NCBI RefSeq assembly: GCF_002979415.1
Contig: NZ_PCOT01000021.1
Location: 1 to 64,000, forward strand
Source: Microbacterium sp. MYb72
Lineage (GTDB): Bacteria > Actinomycetota > Actinomycetes > Actinomycetales > Microbacteriaceae
Direction: 5' to 3'
Length of the DNA stretch: 64,000 nt
Below, piece after piece: positions 32,691 through 41,181 of the stretch (position 1 is the first letter of the stretch; every line of letters begins with the position of its first letter). A program made the translations under genes and the position numbers. Under the pieces are notes generated by a model. The model did not search any database. It was not told where the DNA came from and saw only the letters and a list, made by a program, of their open reading frames with translations.

Positions 32691-33142
32691 ACGAGCACGA
32701 CGATGCGGAGCTGTTCGCTCGGCTGCGGTCGATGTGGTCGGATGTCGACCCCGTTCCCGCCTTCCTGATCGACCGCATGATCGCGGCGGTCGCCACCGAC
32801 TCCCTGTCGGAGGAGTACGCGCTGCTCACCATCGTCGAGCGCCCGCTCAGCGAGGTGCGCGGAGAAGCGGATGCTCTCACCCTGCAGTTCAGCGACGGCA
32901 CCACGAGCATCCTGCTGCACGTCACCTCGACCGCGAACGGCCGGCGCCGGGTCGACGGCTGGGTCGACACGGCCGCGGCGGAGATCGTGCTCACGCAGGG
33001 CGATGCCGTCCGTACGACGACCCCCTCCGAGACGGGGCGATTCGTGTTCGACGACGTGCCGCCCGGGCTCACCCGCGTGCGCCTGGCCACCAGGATCGGC
33101 GACGACGTGCGCACCCTGTCGACCCCGCAGTTCGAACTGTGA
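32687..33142 (+). CDS. Small cytoplasmic protein linked to sigma factor and CHAT genes, unknown
   Basis: 151 residues from a GTG overlapping the sigma stop (GTGA) with a strong GAGGGGAGG site. Residues 1-45 are helical (ELFARLRSMWSDVDPVPAFLIDRMIAAVA); the remainder forms beta strands resembling a small carboxypeptidase-regulatory or Ig-like fold (DGWVDTAAAEIVL, GRFVFDDVPPGLTRVRLAT). The helical start resembles the N-terminal part of anti-sigma proteins, and translational coupling to the sigma factor suggests direct interaction. It could be the inhibitor or a protease substrate; both are inference. Confidence 0.8.
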   Translation: MNEHDDAELFARLRSMWSDVDPVPAFLIDRMIAAVATDSLSEEYALLTIVERPLSEVRGEADALTLQFSDGTTSILLHVTSTANGRRRVDGWVDTAAAEIVLTQGDAVRTTTPSETGRFVFDDVPPGLTRVRLATRIGDDVRTLSTPQFEL

Positions 33143-33195
33143 TCCGCTCCGCGCGGGCACGAGACGCGGGCACGCCCGCACCGAGAGGATGACCG

Positions 33196-34749
33196 ATGGA
33201 TCAGCCCAAGGGATGGACCTGGCAGGACCGAGCGGAAGGGTCGATCCGCCGCGGCTCGGCGCTCGACCCGAACGTCGAGCCGGTCGACGGCATCCGGGCG
33301 TTCCCCACCGCGTACCTGCCGGAGCGCCTGCTGATCACGCACGATGACGACAACGGGGCGTACGACCAGGAGGTCAAGACCCTGCACGAGGCCGCCGGGT
33401 CGTTCGGCTGGGAGCTCGTGCTCGAGGAGCCGGAGCTGCGACGGGGGCTGACCGCCGAGATCCCGTGGTTCGTGCGCGCCCATCTCACGACGCCGGATCA
33501 GCCGGTGCGCGGGGAATCGCCCGTTCCGCCCGACGCCTGGCGGGTGCTGCAGCGCGCCCGCAGGATCTCCCGATCGCGGATGCCGCGGACCAGCCTCGAG
33601 CACGTGCTGTCGATCGACCCGGTCGGGCTCAACCCGTTCACCAGGACGAACCCGTTCACGCGCACCAATCCGTTCACGCGCACGAACCCGGTGGGACCCG
33701 GCGGCGCGGCGGGCAGCGAGGACTACCTGCAGCCCGGCCGCGGCGCACGCCAGCCGGTGAGCTGGCTCGGCCCGGCGCCTTCGCGCGCCGCGACCCCGCG
33801 GAAGGGCCGGAGACCTGTGGTCGCCGTTCTCGACACGGGATGCGGGGTCCACGACTGGCTCCCTGAGGGAATCGTGACGCGGCACGTGGAGCTCGACGGC
33901 GTTCCCGTCGGCCTGACGGACGACGCCGATCCGGAGCGCTATCCCGACCTCTATGGCCAGCTGGACGGCGAGATCGATGCCGTGGCCGGGCACGGCACGT
34001 TCATCGCCGGCCTGATCCGCCAGGCCGCCCCTGACGCCGACATCCTGTCCGTGCGCATCGCCGGAGCGCTGGGCGTGGTCGATGAGAGCACGTTCCTGAA
34101 CACCCTCGCGCAGGTCGTCGAGCTGCTGCGCCGGCATCGCGAGAATCCGCGCACCGGGTATCCGATCGATGTGCTCAATCTCTCCCTCGGGTACTACCAC
34201 GAGACGCCGAGCGACGGCCTGTTCAGCCTCACACTGAACGCGCTGCTCACCAGGGCGCGGGAGCTCGGCTGCGTCGTCGTGTGCTCTGCGGGCAACGACG
34301 CGATCGATCGGCCGTCGTTCCCCGCGTCCCTGTGGGCGTGGCCGGGAGCCGACAACGGCATCCCCCGGGATGACGACGCTCCGCTGGTGTCCGTGGGCGC
34401 GCTCAACCCGTCGTCCCGCTCGGTCGCGCTGTTCTCGAATGTCGGGCCCTGGGTGCGCGTGTACGCACCCGGTGCTGCGGTGGTGAGCACGTCGCCCGCC
34501 TTTGTCGGCGGAGAGCAGGCGACCTCGCGGGCCGACGTCGACGGGCTGCGTCGCGAGACCCTCGATCCGGACGACTACCGCGGCGGCTTCGCCGTGTGGA
34601 GCGGGACGTCGTTCGCCGCTCCCTACGTGGCGGGGCGGATCGCGGCGCAGTTGGGCACCGTCCCCCTGGGCGGAGTGAAGACGGATGCCGCGATCGCAGC
34701 CGTCACGTCGGTGCTGAACGCACTGCCCGCGCCGACAGAGGGGGTCTGA
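33196..34749 (+). CDS. S8 (subtilisin-like) serine peptidase with triplicated NPFTRT motif
   Basis: 517 residues, no signal peptide, so cytoplasmic unlike most subtilases. The N-terminal 200 residues are of unknown fold, ending in three copies of NPFTRT (146-163) and an unstructured linker. The catalytic triad is complete: Asp213 in VVAVLDTGCG, His266 in AGHGTFIAGL, Ser472 in WSGTSFAAPYVAG, with oxyanion Asn367 in VCSAGND. It lies between the sigma-linked small gene and the CHAT gene. The repeats may be a processing site or recognition segment. A proteolytic relay with the CHAT protein is inferred from position. Confidence 0.92.
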   Translation: MDQPKGWTWQDRAEGSIRRGSALDPNVEPVDGIRAFPTAYLPERLLITHDDDNGAYDQEVKTLHEAAGSFGWELVLEEPELRRGLTAEIPWFVRAHLTTPDQPVRGESPVPPDAWRVLQRARRISRSRMPRTSLEHVLSIDPVGLNPFTRTNPFTRTNPFTRTNPVGPGGAAGSEDYLQPGRGARQPVSWLGPAPSRAATPRKGRRPVVAVLDTGCGVHDWLPEGIVTRHVELDGVPVGLTDDADPERYPDLYGQLDGEIDAVAGHGTFIAGLIRQAAPDADILSVRIAGALGVVDESTFLNTLAQVVELLRRHRENPRTGYPIDVLNLSLGYYHETPSDGLFSLTLNALLTRARELGCVVVCSAGNDAIDRPSFPASLWAWPGADNGIPRDDDAPLVSVGALNPSSRSVALFSNVGPWVRVYAPGAAVVSTSPAFVGGEQATSRADVDGLRRETLDPDDYRGGFAVWSGTSFAAPYVAGRIAAQLGTVPLGGVKTDAAIAAVTSVLNALPAPTEGV

Positions 34750-34877
34750 ACCGGGGCCGTCTTCGAGACCGCCGTCCCGGCGACATCGGCGGTCTCCTCA
34801 CGGGTCGAAACGACTTCCGGGCGGCCTCGCCCGCCCGGCACTTCCCCAATCGCACGCCGCAGGGCCATCCTGGGAGC

Positions 34878-37301
34878 ATGCCCCTGTCTGCGACCGAGCT
34901 GCACCAGCGCGGTGTCGCTGCGGCCAACGCGCGGCGGTTCGGCCAGGCTCGTCGCGCCCTCACCGCGGCATCCGCCCGCACAGACGATGAGGACCTCCGC
35001 GCCCGCATCGACGGCACCGTCGCGTACGTGCTCGCACAGACGGGGAGACCCGCCGACGCCGAGCGGCTCTCGACCGCTGCCCTCGCCCGTCCCGGGTTGA
35101 GCGAAGAGACGGTGGCGGTGCTGAGCGGCCAGCTCGGCACGCTGCTCCTGTACTCCGGTCGCCTCGACGAGGCCGAAGCCATGCTGACTCGGGCGATCCG
35201 CGTCGTCGCCGCAGAATCCGCCGAGCACGCGAACCTGCTCATGAACCGAGCGGTGGTGCGGATGCAGCGCCACGAACTCGCTCCGTGCATCGCCGATCTC
35301 GAACACGCGGCGGCGATCTTCGAGGCGGCGGGCGAGGAGGAGCCGCTCGCTGAGGCCCGCCACAACCTCGGCTATGCGGCGCTGCTCGGCGGCGACCTGG
35401 TCGCGGCGCTCGCGCTGATGACCCGCTCCCGACCGGCGCTCGCGGCAACGAGCGATCTGGCCGCCGCGATCGGCGATCTCGACCGCGCCGAGGTGCTCCG
35501 CGACGCGGGGCTCACGACCGAGGCGGAGGCTCTGCTCGCCGAGGTGGCCGTGCAGTTCGGCGCGCAGCGGATGAGGCAGGCCCGCGGCGAGGCCGAGTTC
35601 CACCTCGCGCGCTCGCAGCTGCGGCACGATCCCCGGGCGGCGGAGCGGACGGCGCGCACCGCGGTCCGCCGCTTCACGGCGCTCGGCAGTGACGGATGGG
35701 CCACCCGCGCCGAGGCCGTGCGTCTCGACGCACGGCTGCGCGCAGGGGGCAGGACCGACCCTGCGGACTTCGCGCGCACGGCATCCGCTCTCCGTCGCCG
35801 CGGCTTCCGCACCGAGGCCACGGGGCTCGCGCTGACCGCACGGCTCGGCGGGCGCGGACGGATGCCACGCCTTCCGCCCGACGCTCCCACACCGCTGCGG
35901 ATGCATGCGCAGGAGGTCAGAGCGGTGCGCGCGTCTGCGGCGGGCCGGGATCGCGAGGCTCTGCGCGCAGCCTCCGACGGGCTGGAGCTGCTGACGACGT
36001 GGCAGCAGTCGTTCGGAGCGCTCGACCTGCAGGCATCCGTCGCGATGCACGGCGCCGACCTGATGTTCGCGGGGCTCGCCGCCGCAGCGCGCACGGGCGA
36101 CCCGGCCGTGCTGTTCGAGTGGTCCGAGCGCGCGCGGCACCTGAGCCAGCAGGTGGCGCCCGTCCGTCCGCCGCACGACCCTGAGCTCGCCGGCGACCTC
36201 GCCGAACTGCGGATGCTGCGCGCCGATCTCGCCGGAACCGACTGGTCGGGTGACGCCAGGGTGCGCGCACTCCGGGCGCGCGTGCGCGAACGGCAGTGGT
36301 CGACGACGGGTGTCGGCGGCACCCGCACGCGCATCGAGCTCGCCGAGGCGCAGGGACGGATCGCCGACGACACCGCGATCCTCGCCTACGTGTTCACCGG
36401 TGCGGAACTGCAGTGCGTCGTGGTGACGGCATCCGACGCCCGCATCGTGCCGCTCGACTGGCCCGGCGTGCGCGGTGCCCTCGACGGCCTCCGCGCCGAC
36501 CTCGACGTCGCCGCCCTCACGCGCGGCGGGCCGATGGCCGCGCTGGTGGAGCGCTCGCTCGATGAGCGCCTGCGCGTCCTCGACGACGCGCTGCTCGCCC
36601 CCGTGCGCGCGGCGGTGCAGGCACGGCGCTTCGCGCTGACGATCCCCGGCATCCTCGCCGGCATCCCCTGGGCGATGCTGCCTGGTCTCTCCGGGGTCCC
36701 GTTCACCCTGGCGACCTCGGTGTCGCGCTGGCTCGCCGATCGCCCGACCGAAGATCGGATGCGAGCGCCGAGGGCCGGGTTCGCCGCCGGGCCGCGCGTC
36801 CCCCGCGCGGAGGAGGAGATCAGACGGGCGGCAGCGGCGTGGCCCTCGGCGACCCTGCTCACCGCCGACGATTCCCGCGTCACGAGCGTCACCGACCTCG
36901 CGGGGGAGTCCGACGTGCTGCACATCGCCGCGCACGGACGCCACGCGACGGGCAACCCGATGTTCTCGGGACTCGAGCTCGCCGACGGCACCCTGTTCGG
37001 CTACGACGTCGACCTCATCCCGCACGTGCCGGCGACGGTGCTGCTGTCGGCGTGCGAGCTGGGTCGCTCCTCGGTGCGCTGGGGCGAGGAGGCGCTCGGC
37101 ATGACGCGGGTGTGGCTGCACGCCGGCACCGGATGCGTGATCGCGGCGCCCGTCATGGTGGCGGATGCCGTGGCCGGCGAGCTCCTGTCGGCCGTGCACG
37201 AGGGGCTGGCCTCGGGCGCCGATGCCGCGGACGCTCTCGCCGCGGCATCCCTCTCCACCGGGCTGCGCGCCCCCTTCCAGTGCCACGGGAACGGATTCTG
37301 A
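34878..37301 (+). CDS. TPR-CHAT domain protein (caspase-like cysteine peptidase)
   Basis: 807 residues from the ATG at 34878. Residues 1-290 are tetratricopeptide-like helix pairs (LHQRGVAAANARRFGQARRAL, LGTLLLYSGRLDEAEAML, HNLGYAALLGGDLVAAL), followed by a helical spacer. The C-terminal CHAT domain (about 500-807) has the catalytic dyad His686 in VLHIAAHGRHA and Cys726 in VLLSACELGRS. CHAT proteins are separase/caspase relatives; in type III-E CRISPR systems a TPR-CHAT protease cleaves a sigma-factor inhibitor. Here sigma factor, small partner and second protease are in one cluster. No transmembrane segment. Confidence 0.93.
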   Translation: MPLSATELHQRGVAAANARRFGQARRALTAASARTDDEDLRARIDGTVAYVLAQTGRPADAERLSTAALARPGLSEETVAVLSGQLGTLLLYSGRLDEAEAMLTRAIRVVAAESAEHANLLMNRAVVRMQRHELAPCIADLEHAAAIFEAAGEEEPLAEARHNLGYAALLGGDLVAALALMTRSRPALAATSDLAAAIGDLDRAEVLRDAGLTTEAEALLAEVAVQFGAQRMRQARGEAEFHLARSQLRHDPRAAERTARTAVRRFTALGSDGWATRAEAVRLDARLRAGGRTDPADFARTASALRRRGFRTEATGLALTARLGGRGRMPRLPPDAPTPLRMHAQEVRAVRASAAGRDREALRAASDGLELLTTWQQSFGALDLQASVAMHGADLMFAGLAAAARTGDPAVLFEWSERARHLSQQVAPVRPPHDPELAGDLAELRMLRADLAGTDWSGDARVRALRARVRERQWSTTGVGGTRTRIELAEAQGRIADDTAILAYVFTGAELQCVVVTASDARIVPLDWPGVRGALDGLRADLDVAALTRGGPMAALVERSLDERLRVLDDALLAPVRAAVQARRFALTIPGILAGIPWAMLPGLSGVPFTLATSVSRWLADRPTEDRMRAPRAGFAAGPRVPRAEEEIRRAAAAWPSATLLTADDSRVTSVTDLAGESDVLHIAAHGRHATGNPMFSGLELADGTLFGYDVDLIPHVPATVLLSACELGRSSVRWGEEALGMTRVWLHAGTGCVIAAPVMVADAVAGELLSAVHEGLASGADAADALAAASLSTGLRAPFQCHGNGF

Positions 37302-37463
37302 AGATTTTCTCCAATCGCTGTATCAGAACCGGGGGGACCCGCTCCTGATCTACAGAAGGTGCCATGCGAAAGGGCTTCGAGAAGGCGGAGCGCGGGAGGC
37401 GCAGTCGAACTGGGGAACCTGTGCACTGGGGAGTGCAGGGATACGACAGGCCACCATCTGCCC

Positions 37464-37495
37464 GGAGGTGCCGCGGTTGCAACCGCGGCACCTCC
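37464..37495. terminator. 32-base perfect palindrome, likely bidirectional terminator
   Basis: GGAGGTGCCGCGGTTG is followed immediately by its exact reverse complement, giving a fully symmetrical 32-base stem, then TT on the plus strand. It lies in the 297-base gap between the convergent CHAT and DeoR genes. The rest of this gap (37302-37463 and 37496-37598) shows no convincing gene or RNA. Confidence 0.65.
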
Positions 37496-37598
37496 TTCAT
37501 GGGCGCCCGCATGCCGCAGCACAGGACTCACCACCCCCGTTTCGTCTCGCTCCGCTCGCTCAACGACCCGCAGGGAGGGGAGACCCGGCAGACGCGAC

Positions 37599-38378
37599 TC
37601 AGGATGCCGTGATGACCTCGTACCCGGCGGCGCGCAGCGCCGCGACGGCGTCGACGTCGGCGTCTTCGTCGGTCAGCACCACGGGGAACAGCTCCACCCC
37701 GCCGACGCTGGCGAAGGCCGTGACGCCGAGCTTGCTGCCGTCAGTCACGACGATCGCGCGGCGCGCACGCTCGGCCATCATGCGGTTCACCGCGGCCTCG
37801 CGCTCGTCCTGCGTGGTGGCGCCGGCCGCGGCATCCATCCCGTTCACGCCGATGAACGCGAGATCGAGCCGGACGCCGCGGAGCAGCTGCTCCACGAAGG
37901 GGCCGACGAGCTCGTAGGTGCGCGAGTGGATCACCCCGCCCGTGACGACCACCTTGATGTCGGGGCGGGTCGCGAGCTGAGCCGCGATGTTGACCGCGTT
38001 CGTGACGACCGTGATGCCGCCGCCTGCGGCGAGGTCCTCCCGTGCGGCGATGGCCGCGGCGATCGCCGTCGTCGTCGTCCCGCCCGAGAGCCCGACGACC
38101 ATGCCCGGCATGACGAGAGCGGCGGCCGCCTGGGCGATGCTCTCCTTCTGCTGCGTGCGGAGGTGGCTCTTGTACCGGATCGGCAGCTCGTAGGCCACCG
38201 CCTGCGCCACCGCTCCGCCGTGCGTGCGGGTGAGCAGCCGCTGCTCCGCGAGGCTGTCGAGGTCGCGGCGGGTGGTCGCCGGCGATGCGCCGAAGCGCTC
38301 GACGAGCTCCTCGACCGTGACCTCGCCGGCGTCGGCGAGCAGGTCGAGGATCGCGTTGAGACGGGCGGCGCGCTTCAT
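37599..38378 (-). CDS. DeoR family transcriptional regulator (AgaR-like)
   Basis: 259 residues. The HTH at 1-57 reads MKRAARLNAILDLLADAGEVTVEELVERFGASPATTRRDLDSL, then LLTRTHGGAV, the standard DeoR bridge, and the sugar-isomerase-like effector domain with VVGLSGGTTTTAIAAAI and VTNAVNIAAQL (phosphosugar-binding). It is the last gene on the minus strand of the amino-sugar locus, 37 bases after the aldolase gene, and probably represses the divergent promoters at 42075-42416. The effector is expected to be a phosphorylated sugar. Confidence 0.94.
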   Translation of the reverse strand: MKRAARLNAILDLLADAGEVTVEELVERFGASPATTRRDLDSLAEQRLLTRTHGGAVAQAVAYELPIRYKSHLRTQQKESIAQAAAALVMPGMVVGLSGGTTTTAIAAAIAAREDLAAGGGITVVTNAVNIAAQLATRPDIKVVVTGGVIHSRTYELVGPFVEQLLRGVRLDLAFIGVNGMDAAAGATTQDEREAAVNRMMAERARRAIVVTDGSKLGVTAFASVGGVELFPVVLTDEDADVDAVAALRAAGYEVITAS

Positions 38379-38414
38379 GTCACCATCCTGCCCGACCCGG
38401 CGCCGCGGTCGTCC

Positions 38415-39254
38415 TCACGATTCCAGGGCGAACAGGCGGAGCATCCGCGCGGCCTCGTCGGCCAGGGCCTCGCGCGCGGGCTTCAGGTACTTGCGCGAGT
38501 CGACGAGCGTCTCGTCGGCGGCGAGCGTCGACCGGACGGCCCTGGTGAAGAAGCCGTTCAGGTGCGTCGAGACGTTGATCTTCGTCATGCCGGCGCGCAC
38601 GGCGTCGGCGATGACGGCATCCGCCACACCAGAGGAGCCGTGCAGCACCAGGGGCACGGAGAGCGCGGCGCGCAGACGGGCGATGAGGCCGAGGTCGAGG
38701 GATGCCGAGCGGTCGAGCATCGCGTGCGAGGAGCCGACCGCCACGGCCAGCGCGTCGACGCCCGTCGCCTCGACGAAGGCCCTGGCCTCGTCGGGGTCGG
38801 TGCGGACGCCGGGCGCGTGCGCGCCGTCCTTTCCGCCGACCTCGCCCAGCTCTCCCTCGACGTAGACGCCCGCGGCGTGCGCGCGTGCGGCCACCGCTGC
38901 GGTGAGGGCGACGTTGTCGTCGTAGGGGAGGGCGCCGCCGTCGAACATGACCGAGCCGAAGCCGAGGGCGATCGCCTCGTCGACGAGCTCCGGACGCTCG
39001 GCGTGGTCGAGGTGCACGGCGACCGGGGTCGATGCGCGCCGCGCGATCGCGAGCGTCGCGAGCGCGATCGGCTCGAGGGCGCCGTGGTAGTCGGCGCAGT
39101 TCTGCGAGATCTGCAGGATCACCGGGAGTCCAGCCAGCTCCGACGCGCGCACCAGCCCCTCGGCGGTCTCGAGGTGGATCACGTTGAACGCGCCGATGCC
39201 GGTGCCGCGGGTCGCGGCATCCGTCACCAGTTCACGGGCGGAGACGAGGGTCAT
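38415..39254 (-). CDS. Class II fructose/tagatose-bisphosphate aldolase family protein
   Basis: 279 residues from the ATG at 39254, overlapping the PfkB kinase stop (ATGA). Class II signatures are present: VHLDHAERPE (zinc His and catalytic Asp), GFGSVMFDGGALPYDDN, GVYVEGELGEVGGKDG with the metal-binding Glu, VGSSHAM and LVLHGSSGVADAV. The short form and the neighbouring DeoR, SIS and kinase genes point to a GatY/AgaY-like tagatose-1,6-bisphosphate aldolase rather than the glycolytic enzyme. Confidence 0.9.
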   Translation of the reverse strand: MTLVSARELVTDAATRGTGIGAFNVIHLETAEGLVRASELAGLPVILQISQNCADYHGALEPIALATLAIARRASTPVAVHLDHAERPELVDEAIALGFGSVMFDGGALPYDDNVALTAAVAARAHAAGVYVEGELGEVGGKDGAHAPGVRTDPDEARAFVEATGVDALAVAVGSSHAMLDRSASLDLGLIARLRAALSVPLVLHGSSGVADAVIADAVRAGMTKINVSTHLNGFFTRAVRSTLAADETLVDSRKYLKPAREALADEAARMLRLFALES

Positions 39255-40183
39255 TCGCGGTCCTTCTGTTCGTACGGGCGCACGCTCAGTCGTGCGTCTA
39301 GGTCGGGCCAGGTGTCGGAGATCTCGCCGGCGAGGGGCATCAGCACCGCCGCGGCCGACCAGGATGTCGCGCGCCGGAGGATCCGCTCGGGGTCGCGCTC
39401 GCCCTCCGCGTAGAGCACGGCGCATGCCGCGACACCGGCGTCGCCGGCGCCGGTCGGGTTGCCGGCGAGAGGCGCGTCGAGGCGGGCGTGCACGACGTCG
39501 GATGCCGTCACGGCGAGCATCCCGTCGGCCCCCAGCGACAACAGCACGAGCTCCACGCCGCGCGCGATGAGCGACCGGGCGCCCTCGACGGGGTCGGCGA
39601 TGCCCGTGGCGTCGACGAGCTCCGCGGCGTTGGGCTTGAGGACGGACGCTCCGGCATCCGCCGCCTGCAGCAGCGCGGGGCCGGAGGTGTCGACGATCAC
39701 CGGCACCCCGGCGTCCCGGCCGACGCCGATCAGGAGCGGGAGGAGCGTGCGGGGAGCGCCGGGCGGGAGACTGCCCGAGATCACCAGGACGTCGGCGGCG
39801 GGCAGCCGTTCGACGACCTCGGCGAGCAGGGCGCCCCATTCCTCGTCGGTCGGGTTGACGCCGCGTTCGTTGACGACGGTGGTGTCGCCGAGGTGCTCGT
39901 CGACGATCGCCACGCTCTGCCGCGTGGCTCCGGCGACCTGGACGAGCGCGTGGGGCACTCCGGAGAGCACGAGCTCGTCGGCGAAGTCGGCTCCCGCCCT
40001 GCCGCCGACCGTGGTCACGGCGACGACGTCAGCGCCCTGCGCGTGCGCGACCCTGGCGACGTTGAGCCCCTTGCCTCCGGCGCGTGCGGCGCCGGCATCC
40101 GCCCTGTGCGTCTCGCCGACCGTGAGGCGGTCGACGCGCCAGGTGAGGTCGAGCGCGGGGTTCGGGGTGACCGTGAGGATCAT
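39251..40183 (-). CDS. PfkB-type hexose-phosphate kinase (1-phosphofructokinase/tagatose-6-phosphate kinase family)
   Basis: 310 residues from the ATG at 40183. MILTVTPNPALDLTWRVDRLTVGETHRA is the classic start of the FruK/LacC group, with the substrate loop GGKGLNVARV and the C-terminal NPTGAGDAGVAACAVLYAE containing the catalytic Asp. With the following class II aldolase gene it would phosphorylate tagatose-6-phosphate (or fructose-1-phosphate) to the bisphosphate. The start overlaps the stop of the ROK kinase gene. Confidence 0.92.
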   Translation of the reverse strand: MILTVTPNPALDLTWRVDRLTVGETHRADAGAARAGGKGLNVARVAHAQGADVVAVTTVGGRAGADFADELVLSGVPHALVQVAGATRQSVAIVDEHLGDTTVVNERGVNPTDEEWGALLAEVVERLPAADVLVISGSLPPGAPRTLLPLLIGVGRDAGVPVIVDTSGPALLQAADAGASVLKPNAAELVDATGIADPVEGARSLIARGVELVLLSLGADGMLAVTASDVVHARLDAPLAGNPTGAGDAGVAACAVLYAEGERDPERILRRATSWSAAAVLMPLAGEISDTWPDLDARLSVRPYEQKDRE

Positions 40184-41181
40184 ACGAGCTCCCTCGCGCG
40201 CAGCGCGGCGCCGATCAGCCCCGCGTTTCCGGAGAGCTCGGCGGGTACGAGCTCGGGCAGACGGTGGAAGCTCAGTCGTGCGGCGAGTCGCGAGCGCAGT
40301 TCGTCGAACAGCGCCCCTCCGGCGCGCGACAGCCCTCCGCCGATCACGACGGCCTCGGGCGCGACGACCGCGGTGAGCTGCGCGAGCGACATGGTCAGCG
40401 CGTCGAGCGCGGAGTTCCAGATGTCCGCTGCGACCTGGTCGCCGGCGGCCGCGCGGGCGATCACGTCCTTCGCGCCGTCCGGCGTGACGCCGGTGGCTTC
40501 GCGGTAACGGCGGGCGATGGCTCCGGCCGAGGCCACGGCCTCCAGGCATCCGCGGGCGCCGCACGCGCAGATCGGACCGTCGGCGATCGGGGAGTGCCCG
40601 ATCTCTCCGGCGTACCCGCCTGCGGTGTAGGGGACGCCGCCCACGAGGAGGGCGCCCGCGATGCCGGTGCCGATCACGAGAACGACGGAGTTCGCATAGG
40701 CGCGGGCGCCGCCGAGGCGGTGCTCCGCCCAGCTCGCGGCGCGCACATCGTGGTCGAAGCCGACGGGGAGACCCAGCTCCGCGGCCGCGAGGTCGCGGAT
40801 GGGCGCGTCGTGCCACCCCAGGTTGCTGGCGAAGACGCCGAGCCCGGCATCCGCGTCGACGATCCCGGGGACGACCAGCCCGACCGCCTGCGGCACCACG
40901 TCGGGGTGGTCGGCCGTGAGCTCGGCGGCGAGCACGCCGAGGCGCTCCATCAGCACGCCGGTGCGGTCACCGTCGGCCACCGGCGTCGGCGTGCGGCGGA
41001 GTCCTCGTGCGATGCCGTCGGCGTCGAACAGCGCGGACTTGATGTCGGTGCCGCCCACGTCGAACGCGAGCACCGGAGCCCCCTGTCCGAGCGACCGCAC
41101 CGAGGCGAGTCGCTCGCCGGAGGCGTCCTTCACGACATCGGGTACGGGTGCGGTGTCGCTCGGATCAGGGGAGGCCATCAT
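40180..41181 (-). CDS. ROK family sugar kinase
   Basis: 333 residues from the ATG at 41181 (ATGA overlap with the SIS gene). The ATP-binding N-terminal motif VLAFDVGGTDIKSALFDADG begins at about 38, after a hydrophilic leader. The ROK zinc motif is CACGARGCLEAVASAGAI, with the upstream EIGHSPI His. There is no HTH, so it is an enzyme rather than a repressor. In this cluster a kinase for an amino sugar such as N-acetylgalactosamine or N-acetylglucosamine is expected. Confidence 0.92.
   Translation of the reverse strand: MMASPDPSDTAPVPDVVKDASGERLASVRSLGQGAPVLAFDVGGTDIKSALFDADGIARGLRRTPTPVADGDRTGVLMERLGVLAAELTADHPDVVPQAVGLVVPGIVDADAGLGVFASNLGWHDAPIRDLAAAELGLPVGFDHDVRAASWAEHRLGGARAYANSVVLVIGTGIAGALLVGGVPYTAGGYAGEIGHSPIADGPICACGARGCLEAVASAGAIARRYREATGVTPDGAKDVIARAAAGDQVAADIWNSALDALTMSLAQLTAVVAPEAVVIGGGLSRAGGALFDELRSRLAARLSFHRLPELVPAELSGNAGLIGAALRARELV

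Noticed and set aside
33631..33684. Tandem DNA repeats considered as a minisatellite or CRISPR-like array
   Set aside because: Units are contiguous with no spacers and are in frame within the peptidase gene.
34623..37286. Long open frame (887 codons) antisense to the CHAT gene, and similar long frames elsewhere, for example 1906-4224 plus strand
   Set aside because: They mirror genes with full conserved motifs; composition is Arg/Gly/Pro/Ala-rich without motifs, as expected from third-position GC bias.
32064..37301. CHAT cluster as part of a type III-E CRISPR-Cas system
   Set aside because: No Cas effector, cas1/cas2 or repeat array lies in the window; only the TPR-CHAT and sigma-factor analogy remains.
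37302..37463. Possible tRNA or structured RNA after the CHAT gene
   Set aside because: Short stems can be drawn, but no anticodon arm, T-loop consensus or known RNA motif is present.
37364..37612. 82-codon frame between the CHAT and DeoR genes with AGAAGG before its ATG
   Set aside because: It runs through the 32-base palindrome, is Arg-rich without recognisable pattern and overlaps the end of the DeoR gene. Left unannotated; comparative data could revive it.
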